The notes under the pieces were generated by a model. It was not told the origin of the DNA. It saw only the letters and a program-made list of their open reading frames with translations, and made no database searches. A stretch of DNA of 64,000 nucleotides, taken from positions 25,746 to 89,745 of the forward strand of contig CADAUZ010000017.1 in assembly GCA_902791215.1 (NCBI GenBank). The letters run 5' to 3'. The translations under genes and the position numbers were made by a program. Source of the DNA: Oscillospiraceae bacterium. GTDB taxonomy: Bacteria; Bacillota; Clostridia; Oscillospirales; Oscillospiraceae. Positions 51,259-59,484 of the stretch are shown piece after piece; positions within the stretch are counted from its first letter, which is position 1, and the number at the start of each line of letters is the position of its first letter.

Positions 51259-54231
51259 CTATCGTTTCACGCTCACAAAGAAGCTCATCAGCAGCACCGG
51301 CAGCGTCCAGAACAGCATGTAGAGAAACAGGTGCGCAAGCGGATTGGCGCCCGTCGTGACAAAGCGCGTGAACACCAGCACCACGCCCAGAATCGAGGCG
51401 ATCACGTTGAGCCAGAGGTTGATGTTTGTCGCAAGATACATGCTCCGGCCGATGTCCACCACGCTTGTCAGCGGGGCCAGGCCCTCGTTGCAGAGGATGG
51501 CGGTGATGCGCTCGTCCTTCTGGTCCTCCGAAGGCTCGGACAGGCGGAAGCGCTCCACGTAGGGCGGGAAGTCGTAGCCGTCGGTGGCAAGGTCGAAGGT
51601 GTTGTGGAGCATCTCGGGGTTTACGTTGAAGTCGCGCACCGCGAAGACCGGCGGGTGGGCCGTGCGCATCAGATCGGAAAGCGCCCGGCGGATCTGGGGC
51701 TGGCCCTCGTACTTGAGGGAGAAAATGCCGTAGAGGATGCCGTCGATGGCGAGCAGCACCGTGGTCTTGTCGGTGAGGCGGAAGGGGATGCGCACGTTCA
51801 TGAGCCGCATGAGATCGGTGCTGCCGCACAGGACCACATGCCCGTCGATGATGCCCTTCATGCCGCCACCCGGCATGACCTCGAAGCCGTCGATATTCCG
51901 GGAGGGGGAGTCGGTCTCGCGCATGAGCTCGCCGAAGCACCCGGCGGAGCAGCAGCCGGAGGCCTCCATCATCGAGCCCGCATAGGAGATGACCTTCTGC
52001 GCGTCCTCGTCGGCGAAGATGCGGACGCTGTCAATGCTCACGGCGCTCTCGGGGAAGAGGTCGCGGTCGGTGACGATGAGGTTCTTGCTGGCTCCGATGT
52101 CGCACAGGCCGGACCAGCCCGCGATCGCCGCGCCGAACTTGAAGATGCGCGACGAGCCGAGGAAGAAGGGCAGCGCGAAGGAGAGCATCGCCCCGAAGGG
52201 CACCGTCAGCGAAAGCTGCGCGGAGAGGATGTAGATAAACTCGGGGTAGGCCTTCTTGGCTATCATCACGATGACGGAAAACAGCAGCGCCAGCACGAAC
52301 AGGATAGGGGAGAGCTTTGCGTACAGCGTCTCGTCCGGCCCCGCCTCCTCGGTGCGGTGCACGAAGCCGCGCACGGAGCGCAGGGATTTCAATAAGGTGA
52401 TCTGGTCCTTCTCCAGCGTGTTCTCACCTGTCACGGCAAAGAAGTGCTTGCCGATGGCGGGCACGCGCGTGGCCTTGCGCAGGCCGCGGGCGGAGAGAAG
52501 GGACGCGAGCATCAGGCCCACAATGGAGGCCGACGAGATGGCGCACAGCGGCATGTGCTGGGCGGCGTTTTTGGAGAGCGCCACGATGAGCGCGTCAATG
52601 CCTGTAAACAGGCACGACACCACCGCGAGGCTGTCCGCGCCGAAGTGCAGGCGCAGACCGTTCATGGCGGCGTTCGTCACCACGTCCAGAGCCAGCAGCA
52701 TGATGAGCGCCTGCAGGCCGAAGCAGAAGGCCGCGGCCACGGGCAGGGATTTCATCATCCCCGGCACCGGCATCTCCAGCGATATGTACACCAGCACCGC
52801 CAGCACAAAGCCGCTCACGCGCAGGCGGTAGCGCATCGAGCGCAGGAAGGAGCCGTAGTATTTCGAGGCCGCCGCCGCGCTCAGCTCCTCGCCCAGATCC
52901 TCCTCAAAATCCCGCATGGTCTCGGCGGTGCGTCCGCGCACCGTGCCGCGCAGCTTGAGCCAAACGGAGGCGAGGATGGACAGCAGGTATTCCCGGAAGC
53001 TGGGCGGGACGTAGAGGTCGGACTCATGGTATTTGCGGCTTGATTCGTCGTCGTAATCGTCGAAATCGTCATCGTCGTCATCGCTGTCGGTGTTGTCGAT
53101 GCTGTGCGGCGCGACGACGTAATCGGGGTCGTCCCGGTAGGCGGCGTCCACAGCGTAAATGGCGGGACCGGCTGCGGTGTCGGTGACCTCCTCGGCCTCA
53201 GGCTCCGGATCAATCTGTGCGGGTGCCTCGGGCTCCGCCTCGGGTTCAGGCTCGGGCGCGCGCCGCCGTCTGCCGAAGAGACCGCGGTGCTGCTTGCGGG
53301 GCGGCTCCTCGGTGTCCTGGCGCTCTGCCAGGGGATCATCATAGTCCGGCGTCCACTGGGAGGGGCTGTACCCGGTCTGCTGGGCGGGGACATAGTCCTC
53401 GTCCGCGCTCATGTCCACCTCGGTCTCGCCGTAGGACATGGTCTTTTTCGTGCTCTGTCCGCCGAGATTGAAGCGGCTGTCGATCTCCGGCGGCTGCGAA
53501 TCCGGCGTATAGGCCGGGGCGGAGTGTTTGCCGGTGTACTGCTTGACATCGGCGTCGATGTCCATGGCCTCGTCCAGATTGAAGCGGTACTCGTTTTCGT
53601 CCGGCTCTTTGGGGGCCTGGGGGAGGGGATGAATCTTCTCGCCCTCCTCGGTCGTGATATCCAGCAGATCGTTCAGCTCGACCCGGTATTCGTCGGCAGT
53701 CCTGCGGTCGCGCTTTGCCGCGCCGGACTCTGCCTGGATGGAGGCGATCAGCTCGCGCGCCTCCTGCTCGGCCCTGCCGCGCGCCCCGCTGTGGGTGGCG
53801 TAGAGTCGGCCGCGGTCGGCGCTCGCGCCGTAGGCGGTCTCGCCGCCCTCGTAGGAATAGCCCGCGTCGTCCGGATAGTCGACGGCGGGGTCGCTGTCGG
53901 GGAACTGCCCGTCCGTGTTGACGGGCGCGGCCTCGGGCACTTTCTCCTCCGCGCCGCGCTTTTTCAGAAAGCCGAACAGCCCGCCCTTTTTCTTCTCCGG
54001 GAAGACCTCCATATTGTGCCTGCGGGCAGGCTGTGGCTCGGCCTCGTCCTGCTGCTCGTACTCGTCGTAGGACAGGTACTCGTCCAGATCCGTGTCCTCC
54101 GGGTGGAGGTAGGCGTCCTGCTCGTCCTCATCGGGCGTGTAATCCATATCGCGCCGCGACGGCAGATCGGGCAGCTCGTCGGAAACGTCCGTATTCAAAT
54201 GAAGATCATCATGCTTTTCAAAATCATCCAT
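51259..54231 (-). CDS. P-type-ATPase-derived membrane protein lacking the catalytic motifs, with a long acidic N-terminus
   Basis: A 990-residue protein. Residues 1 to about 440 are low-complexity and acidic (many Asp/Glu; two KKRG/RRRR basic patches after GLFGF and GLFG), probably disordered. Residues about 450-990 have several hydrophobic pairs and a cytoplasmic domain arranged like a P-type ATPase. The helix before the P-domain (PFGAMLSFALPFFLGSSRIF) and following GWSGLCDIGASKNLIVTD match that fold. The phosphorylation motif DKTGT is replaced by DRDLF (Asp722), and the GDGxND hinge by CNEGLAPL. ATP-driven transport is therefore unlikely; a sensor or scaffold is possible. ATG 54231 has a weak ribosome site. 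No operon partner. Confidence 0.68.
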   Translation of the reverse strand: MDDFEKHDDLHLNTDVSDELPDLPSRRDMDYTPDEDEQDAYLHPEDTDLDEYLSYDEYEQQDEAEPQPARRHNMEVFPEKKKGGLFGFLKKRGAEEKVPEAAPVNTDGQFPDSDPAVDYPDDAGYSYEGGETAYGASADRGRLYATHSGARGRAEQEARELIASIQAESGAAKRDRRTADEYRVELNDLLDITTEEGEKIHPLPQAPKEPDENEYRFNLDEAMDIDADVKQYTGKHSAPAYTPDSQPPEIDSRFNLGGQSTKKTMSYGETEVDMSADEDYVPAQQTGYSPSQWTPDYDDPLAERQDTEEPPRKQHRGLFGRRRRAPEPEPEAEPEAPAQIDPEPEAEEVTDTAAGPAIYAVDAAYRDDPDYVVAPHSIDNTDSDDDDDDFDDYDDESSRKYHESDLYVPPSFREYLLSILASVWLKLRGTVRGRTAETMRDFEEDLGEELSAAAASKYYGSFLRSMRYRLRVSGFVLAVLVYISLEMPVPGMMKSLPVAAAFCFGLQALIMLLALDVVTNAAMNGLRLHFGADSLAVVSCLFTGIDALIVALSKNAAQHMPLCAISSASIVGLMLASLLSARGLRKATRVPAIGKHFFAVTGENTLEKDQITLLKSLRSVRGFVHRTEEAGPDETLYAKLSPILFVLALLFSVIVMIAKKAYPEFIYILSAQLSLTVPFGAMLSFALPFFLGSSRIFKFGAAIAGWSGLCDIGASKNLIVTDRDLFPESAVSIDSVRIFADEDAQKVISYAGSMMEASGCCSAGCFGELMRETDSPSRNIDGFEVMPGGGMKGIIDGHVVLCGSTDLMRLMNVRIPFRLTDKTTVLLAIDGILYGIFSLKYEGQPQIRRALSDLMRTAHPPVFAVRDFNVNPEMLHNTFDLATDGYDFPPYVERFRLSEPSEDQKDERITAILCNEGLAPLTSVVDIGRSMYLATNINLWLNVIASILGVVLVFTRFVTTGANPLAHLFLYMLFWTLPVLLMSFFVSVKR

Positions 54232-54310
54232 GTTCAAACACCGTTTTTTCTTCTGGACTCTACTACAAAGGAATCGCCGACAAGGGCTGCGATAATCCTA
54301 TCGGGGAGTT

Positions 54311-54504
54311 CAGAGGGATCTCCCTCTGTTTTTTCGCCTCGCAAGGCGAAAAACAATTCAAATCCGTTTTTTCCGGGGGCGTGTACCTCGGAAAAAACAC
54401 TTCTCAGTCTGCAAGTGTGCGAGCGTCCCCCGCAAGCGAGTGCGCGCAGCAGACTGCATTCCCCTCGTTTCATAATAATGCCATCAGGGCATTATTATGA
54501 AACG
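54311..54504. repeat. Cluster of five consecutive perfect hairpins
   Basis: In 194 bp lie CAGAGGGA/TCCCTCTG (54311-54328, then T6), TTTTTCGCCT/AGGCGAAAAA (54330-54353), GTTTTTTCCG/CGGAAAAAAC (54366-54398), CAGTCTGC/GCAGACTG (54405-54456) and CGTTTCATAATAATGCC/GGCATTATTATGAAACG (54466-54504). The last overlaps the 3' end of rlmB. Some will terminate transcription. The chain looks like a composite repeat element rather than a gene; the minus-strand frame across it is probably spurious. Confidence 0.7.
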
Positions 54505-55286
54505 ACGATGCTTCTCTGGCGTAATACCTCATACATGGTGACAGCGGCGGCGGCGGAAGCGTTCAGCGAATTGAGCTTGCCCTTCATCGGCAGGCTCAGG
54601 ACAAAGTCACAGCTTTCACGCACCAGACGGCTCATGCCGTCGCCCTCCGAGCCGATCACCAGCGCGATGGGCCCCGTGAGGTCGGTGGTCCAGAGGCCGG
54701 AGGCCCCGTCCGCTGCGGTGCCGTAGACCCAAAGCCCCGCCTCCTTGAGCTCCTTGATGGCGGCGGAGATGTTGGCGACCCTGGCGATGGCCATATACTC
54801 GGCGGCGCCCGCGGAGGCCTTGCCCACAATGGCGGTCAGTCCCGCGCTGCGGCGCTTGGGGATCACGACGCCGTGTGCGCCCACGCACTCGGCGGAGCGG
54901 ATGATCGCACCCAGATTGTGGGGGTCGCTGATCTCGTCGCAGACGATGACGAAGGGGGGTTCATTCCGCTCCTGCGCGACGGCGAGGATATCCTTGATCT
55001 CGCAGTATTCCTGCAGAGCCACCAGCGCGATGACGCCCTGGTGGGCCTTGGCGCGGCTCATGAAATCAAGCTTGCGGCGGTCGGCCTCGACCACCACCAC
55101 GCCCTGCTCCCGCGCCTTGGACGCGATATGGCCCAGGGTCTTGTCCACGTCGCCCTTGGCGATGAAGATCTTGTCGATGGCCCGGCCCGCGCGCAGCGCC
55201 TCAATGACCGCGTTGCGGCCCTCAATGATGTCGTTTTCTATGGCCTCGCGGCCGTTTTCCTTTTCTTTTTCCACGATTTTACGCAC
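54495..55286 (-). CDS. rlmB: 23S rRNA (guanosine-2251-2'-O)-methyltransferase RlmB
   Basis: This 263-residue SPOUT methyltransferase of the SpoU/TrmH family has an N-terminal L30e-like substrate domain (EGRNAVIEALRAGR) and a C-terminal knot with CDEISDPHNLGAIIRSAE, LVIGSEGDGMSRLV and LPMKGKLNSLNASAAAA. All three motifs are intact, unlike the relative at 21789. The start is uncertain: GTG 55286 is used, and later Met codons are possible. The stop falls inside a 17-bp hairpin that likely ends transcription. Confidence 0.9.
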   Translation of the reverse strand: MRKIVEKEKENGREAIENDIIEGRNAVIEALRAGRAIDKIFIAKGDVDKTLGHIASKAREQGVVVVEADRRKLDFMSRAKAHQGVIALVALQEYCEIKDILAVAQERNEPPFVIVCDEISDPHNLGAIIRSAECVGAHGVVIPKRRSAGLTAIVGKASAGAAEYMAIARVANISAAIKELKEAGLWVYGTAADGASGLWTTDLTGPIALVIGSEGDGMSRLVRESCDFVLSLPMKGKLNSLNASAAAAVTMYEVLRQRSIVVS

Positions 55287-55385
55287 TCCCTCATTTGCTT
55301 GGTTTACATATTAACATAGGATTCTTCTTTTTGAAAGACCCTCTTTGCAAATTTACAAAAATTTGTTTGGGCTAAGACAAAAAAA

Positions 55386-55415
55386 CACCAGCCGGATACG
55401 AAAATCCGACTGGTG
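55386..55415 (-). terminator. Terminator of the amidohydrolase gene
   Basis: CACCAGCCGGAT and ATCCGACTGGTG form a 12-bp stem with one mismatch, and a run of seven T follows on the minus strand. Confidence 0.88.
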
Positions 55416-55428
55416 AAGGAATGTTCGG

Positions 55429-57009
55429 TCAGCGCTTGAGCACGATCTTTCCGGCTTTGCCGCCGGTATAGCGCCCGTTTTCCAGCACGGGGCAGCCGTT
55501 GATGTAGACATGCTCGATGCCTTCGGGCGTGAAGTCGGGCTTGGATTCGTCGACCTTGAGCCGGTCGGCGCACAGGACGGTGATGTCCGCCTTGTAGCCG
55601 GGCTTTAAATAGCCGCGCTCGGGGATCTGATAGCGGTCGGCGGTGGCGCCGGTCATCTTGCGCACGATCATCTCCATGGGGATGCCCCAGCGTTTGCCCA
55701 GCAGGAAGAACTGCGGGAAGGTCTGGAAGGCGGCGATATTCTGAAGGCCCTTCTCCTCGACCCAGGCGTCGGTCATGAAGACGGACAGCTCGTCGCCCAT
55801 GAGCCTGCGCACGATCTCATCGTTGTAATACTTGCCGAGGTAGATGCTGCCCGCGCGGTTGGAAAGGTCCACAAGCTTGAGGTACATGTCAAGCTCGGAC
55901 ATGCCCTCCTCCTTTGCAAGCTGGGGGATGGTTTTGCCCTCGTACTCGGGGTGGTCGTCGGAGATGTAGGCCACCACCATGTCCTCCCAGTCGATGCCCA
56001 GTACCTTGCGGTACATCAGGATGGTCATCTCAAGCTTTTTGCGGTTGAGGGGCTTTTGGGCCTCCTCCTTTGAAAGCTGCGCGTACCACTCGGGGAAGAC
56101 CACCGTGATGACGGACGCGCCGTAGTGGAAGGCGTAGTTATCAAAGGCGATGGGCCAGCCCATGGCCTTTTCGCGGCGGAAGGTGGCGAGCATCTTGTCC
56201 AGCAGCTTCCAGCTTCTCTGACCGGTGAAGATGAGGTGGCTGTACTCGAGGCGGCAGCCGGACCGCTCCATGATCTCCACGGCCTCGTCCAGGCCCATCT
56301 CCAGGTGAGATTTTTTGGTCAGCAGGGGATAGTCCGCGCTCACGATGGAGCAGGCGCGGGGATGGATGGTGACAATGCCGTCGTATTTGGCGATCTCTCT
56401 TGCAAAGGCCAGGATCTCATCCTTAGTTGCATAGCGGTCCGGCTCGTACATGAAGCCGAAGGACCCGCCGAAGGCGCCGCCCTCCATGGCCTCGCGCACA
56501 TGCTTGAGCTCCTGCTCGAGCTGAGCGGGAGTGAGAGGCGCGGGATCGTAGCCCGCGAGCCCTGCGCGCACGGAGCCCTGGCCGATCAGCGGCACAAGGT
56601 TTACATAAAGCCGACCCTCGGCCCGCTTTTTGAACTCGGCGAAGCTGCACGGGGAAGCCGCGTCAAAGAGCCCGCCGCCGATCTTGTCCCGGTAGGGCGT
56701 ATCGGGATCGACCCCAAAGGGGGAGAAGCTGCAGTTGCCGGTGATCTGGGTGGTGATGCCCTGCTCGATAAAGGGTCGGTAGAACTTCTCCGCGTCCTCC
56801 CGGTCATAGAAAAAGTCGTTGTGGGAATGCGCGTCTATAAGCCCCGGGCAGATCTGGCAGCCCGTGAGGTCGACGACTTTGTCCGCCGCCTCCGTGATCG
56901 TGCCGCCCACCGCGACGATGCGTTCGTCCTCGATCAGCACGTCCCCGATATAGGGCTTGTTGCCGGTGCCGTCATAAATGGTTCCGTTTTTGAAAAGGGT
57001 TTTCATCAT
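55429..57009 (-). CDS. D-aminoacylase-like amidohydrolase
   Basis: This 526-residue metal-dependent amidohydrolase is related to N-acyl-D-amino-acid deacylases. The N-terminal beta domain (LFKNGTIYDGTG) precedes the metal motif DAHSHND (His61, His63). GNCSFSPFG carries the conserved metal-bridging Cys of D-aminoacylases, and the C-terminus returns to the beta domain (YKADITVLCADRLK, PEGIEHVYINGCPV). The expected reaction is removal of an acyl group from N-acyl-D-amino acids or release of D-residues from peptidoglycan fragments. ATG 57009 follows GAAGGAGTGA. It is monocistronic, with its own terminator. Confidence 0.88.
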   Translation of the reverse strand: MMKTLFKNGTIYDGTGNKPYIGDVLIEDERIVAVGGTITEAADKVVDLTGCQICPGLIDAHSHNDFFYDREDAEKFYRPFIEQGITTQITGNCSFSPFGVDPDTPYRDKIGGGLFDAASPCSFAEFKKRAEGRLYVNLVPLIGQGSVRAGLAGYDPAPLTPAQLEQELKHVREAMEGGAFGGSFGFMYEPDRYATKDEILAFAREIAKYDGIVTIHPRACSIVSADYPLLTKKSHLEMGLDEAVEIMERSGCRLEYSHLIFTGQRSWKLLDKMLATFRREKAMGWPIAFDNYAFHYGASVITVVFPEWYAQLSKEEAQKPLNRKKLEMTILMYRKVLGIDWEDMVVAYISDDHPEYEGKTIPQLAKEEGMSELDMYLKLVDLSNRAGSIYLGKYYNDEIVRRLMGDELSVFMTDAWVEEKGLQNIAAFQTFPQFFLLGKRWGIPMEMIVRKMTGATADRYQIPERGYLKPGYKADITVLCADRLKVDESKPDFTPEGIEHVYINGCPVLENGRYTGGKAGKIVLKR

Positions 57010-57100
57010 ACTCACTCCTTCGTCCGCGCCGATGCGGCGCGCATGAGAGCAGTATACAGTATTTTGCCCGGTATGGAAACTACAAATTTACAAAATTTTA

Positions 57101-57129
57101 TAGACATCTTCCTCTCAAAAGGGTATAGT
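57101..57129 (+). promoter_or_regulatory. Promoter of the rhomboid-like gene (TAGACA-17-TATAGT)
   Basis: TAGACA (57101-57106) and TATAGT (57124-57129) are 17 bp apart, 34 nt upstream of the start codon. Confidence 0.65.
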
Positions 57130-57162
57130 GTGAGAAGATCAAAACAAGACAGGAGAAGTCTC

Positions 57163-57993
57163 ATGAAAGATCCGAGAAGCAAAATTGAGGAATTCTGCCG
57201 CAAGCACCCCGGCTTCGGCATCCCGAACCTGATGCGCTATATCGTCATCGCAAACGCCGTGTTCTGGATCATGGGGGCCATCAACCCCGTGCTGATGAAC
57301 TACATGCTCTTTAACCCGGCGCTCATCCTGCGCGGGCAGATCTGGCGGCTTATCAGCTTCGTGTTCATCCCGCCCTCCACGGGCGTGCTGGCCTTCATCG
57401 CTTTTTATTTCTATTACTGGATCGGCTCTACGCTCGAGCAGCAGTGGGGCACCGGGCAGTTCACCGTCTACTTCTTCACCGGCGTCATCCTCACGATCCT
57501 CTACGGCTTCCTGATCTACTTCATCACCGGCCGTTCCGTGAGCCTGAGCTCCACCTACATCTTCCTGTCCATGTTCTTCTCCTTCGCGGCGCTGTTCCCG
57601 GACATGCAGGTGCTGTTCATGTTCATCATCCCCGTCAAGATGAAGTATCTGGCCCTGGTGGACGCGGCGTTTTTCCTGCTGTCGGTGTTCACCACGCCCT
57701 TCCCGGAGAATCTGCTGCCGGTGGTGGCGGTGCTGAACTTCCTCATTTTCTGCGGGGGAGAGCTCAAAAACCTGCTGCCCCGCCGCCAGAGCAAGAGCAC
57801 CATCAACTTTAAGCGCGAGTCGGCCCGCATCCGCCGCGAGGAGAGCCAGAAGCTCTACACCCACAAGTGCGCCGTCTGCGGCAGGACCGACGCGGACTAC
57901 CCGAACCTGGAGTTTCGCTACTGCTCGCGCTGCGTGGGCTACCACTGCTTCTGCGCCGACCACATCAACAACCACATCCACTTTACGGAGTAA
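57163..57993 (+). CDS. Rhomboid-like membrane protein with C-terminal zinc-finger tail
   Basis: This 276-residue protein has about six membrane segments (25-200). It carries the rhomboid-type WR motif (GQIWRLISFVF, 58-68), but no GxSG serine motif: the position reads VSLSSTYIFLSMFF. The paired membrane His is not evident, so it is probably an inactive rhomboid. Residues about 232-276 form a Cys/His cluster (Cys236, Cys239, Cys254, Cys257, Cys262, Cys264, His267 and a His-rich end) able to bind zinc. ATG 57163 follows AGGAGAAG. A membrane chaperone or adaptor role, as in derlin-like pseudo-rhomboids, is possible but unproven. Confidence 0.78.
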   Translation: MKDPRSKIEEFCRKHPGFGIPNLMRYIVIANAVFWIMGAINPVLMNYMLFNPALILRGQIWRLISFVFIPPSTGVLAFIAFYFYYWIGSTLEQQWGTGQFTVYFFTGVILTILYGFLIYFITGRSVSLSSTYIFLSMFFSFAALFPDMQVLFMFIIPVKMKYLALVDAAFFLLSVFTTPFPENLLPVVAVLNFLIFCGGELKNLLPRRQSKSTINFKRESARIRREESQKLYTHKCAVCGRTDADYPNLEFRYCSRCVGYHCFCADHINNHIHFTE

Positions 57994-58010
57994 AACACAA
58001 ACAGAAAGAC

Positions 58011-58119
58011 GTAGGGGCGATTCATGAATCGCCCGGCGGAACAGCATAACGATTTGCGCAGACTGCGGCGAATATGAATCGTTATTCTTCTGCACGGGCG
58101 CTTCGTGAAGCGCCCCTAC
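58011..58119. repeat. GTAGGGGC/GCCCCTAC element, family B, copy 5
   Basis: This 109-bp element has a GTAGGGGCGATTCATGAATCG left hairpin and a GGGCGCTTCGTGAAGCGCCCC right hairpin. It fills most of the gap between the rhomboid-like gene and the next gene. Confidence 0.82.
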
Positions 58120-58167
58120 AATATGGAATGAGACAGAGAGAAGCGGACTGTACAAAAGGAGACTGCA

Positions 58168-59466
58168 TTGAAAACAAAGGGCTTGCTTCTTACTGCGTTT
58201 ACGGTTTTCATCATGTTCGGCGCGGTGCTGGGCGTGCGGCTCTATCAGGGGCAGGCGCGTTATGACGAGGCCGAGCGTCTCTTTGAAGCCGGCGCTTATG
58301 CCGAAGCGCGGGAGTTGTATCTCCGCCTTGGAGACGAAGCCTGTGCCAATCTCTGCACCGAGCGATTGAACGATGCCCGCTATGAGGAGGCCAAACGCCT
58401 GCTTGAAACGGGAGATTACAGTGCCGCCGAGACTATCCTGACCGAGCTTGACCCTTTCCGGGAAAGTGCTGCGCTTCTCAAAGACTGCGCCTTTCTGCGC
58501 GCGGGGGATCTGGCCGCAAACGGGCAGCCGGAGAAGGCACGAGAAGTTTACATAACACTCGGCAACTACCCCGGCGTGAAGGAAGCGCAGGAGGCGCTGA
58601 TCCCGGCGCTCTATGACCGGGCGCTCGAACTTGCGCAGGAGGGCGATTTGAAACAGGCCACCACTCTCTGGTGGGTGTGCAACGACTACAAGGACAGCCG
58701 GAAGCTTCTCAAAAGGGCGGACAAGGCCCTGATGCAGCAGGCTGATAAAGAGCGCGTGAAGCTCAACGACCTGTCCCGCCGCTTCGGCAATCCCTTTTAT
58801 CTCGAGACTTATCAGACGAACGAGGCGTATATCATCTTCCCGGAAAAGCCGAATGCCGACACCCGCTTTTTCCTCTATTTCCCCGGCGGGCGGGACACGG
58901 AGCTGTACACCGAGTTTTTGTATTATTACCTCGCAAACCCCGCGCCGAACACACTGGCGGTCTTCCTGCGGCGTAACGATCTGCCGGACATGGAGGGCTG
59001 CTGCCGCAAGGGGCTGCGCATCCTGGACGAGGCGGCGGCGGACTGCGGCGTCTTCCCGGCAAAGGTGCTGGCGGCGGGCTCGAGCCTGGGCGCTTACCCG
59101 GCGCTGCAAGCACCCATCATCGCCAAACGCGATTACTGCATCGACATCGAATGCGTCCTTTCTTTGGATGCTGGCAACGAATGGAGTGAGGCGGAGCTTG
59201 TATCGACGACGGCCCAGTGCAAAAAACTGGCGGAGCTGCAGACGCGCCTGTATCTTTTCCAGCCCACATGGGTCGATACGAGCTACGAGCCCATTGCCCG
59301 CATGGTAAACGAGGGCTGCTGGGTGATGCTCGCGGGCTGTCTGCACGACGACCACGAGCAGATCAGCTACGATGTTCTCGGCATGGGCGTCATCGACTGG
59401 GCGCTCACCGACCGGTCTCAGCACTGCCCGGGGGAGATCTACAGCTTCCGGAGATTGATGAAGTAA
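58168..59466 (+). CDS. Exported protein with TPR-like N-terminus and alpha/beta-hydrolase-like C-terminus
   Basis: This 432-residue protein has an N-terminal signal or anchor (about 5-25). Helical TPR-like repeats follow (about 30-200: ARYDEAERLFEAGAYAEARE, ARYEEAKRLLETGDYSAAET, YDRALELAQEGDLKQA). Residues about 215-432 look like an alpha/beta hydrolase, with nucleophile elbow AGSSLGAYPAL (G-x-S-x-G), an acidic LSLDAG strand end and a late His in LHDDHEQIS. The start is TTG 58168 behind AAAAGGAG. An esterase presented on a repeat scaffold at the cell surface is the best guess. No specific family is recognised. Confidence 0.68.
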   Translation: MKTKGLLLTAFTVFIMFGAVLGVRLYQGQARYDEAERLFEAGAYAEARELYLRLGDEACANLCTERLNDARYEEAKRLLETGDYSAAETILTELDPFRESAALLKDCAFLRAGDLAANGQPEKAREVYITLGNYPGVKEAQEALIPALYDRALELAQEGDLKQATTLWWVCNDYKDSRKLLKRADKALMQQADKERVKLNDLSRRFGNPFYLETYQTNEAYIIFPEKPNADTRFFLYFPGGRDTELYTEFLYYYLANPAPNTLAVFLRRNDLPDMEGCCRKGLRILDEAAADCGVFPAKVLAAGSSLGAYPALQAPIIAKRDYCIDIECVLSLDAGNEWSEAELVSTTAQCKKLAELQTRLYLFQPTWVDTSYEPIARMVNEGCWVMLAGCLHDDHEQISYDVLGMGVIDWALTDRSQHCPGEIYSFRRLMK

Positions 59467-59484
59467 AAAAGGGAGAGAAAAATC

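Noticed and set aside
54234..54473. Minus-strand frame of 79 codons between the pseudo-P-type ATPase and rlmB.
   Set aside because: It lies across the hairpin cluster and its composition follows the repeat. There is no ribosome site. Judged a spurious frame in a repeat.
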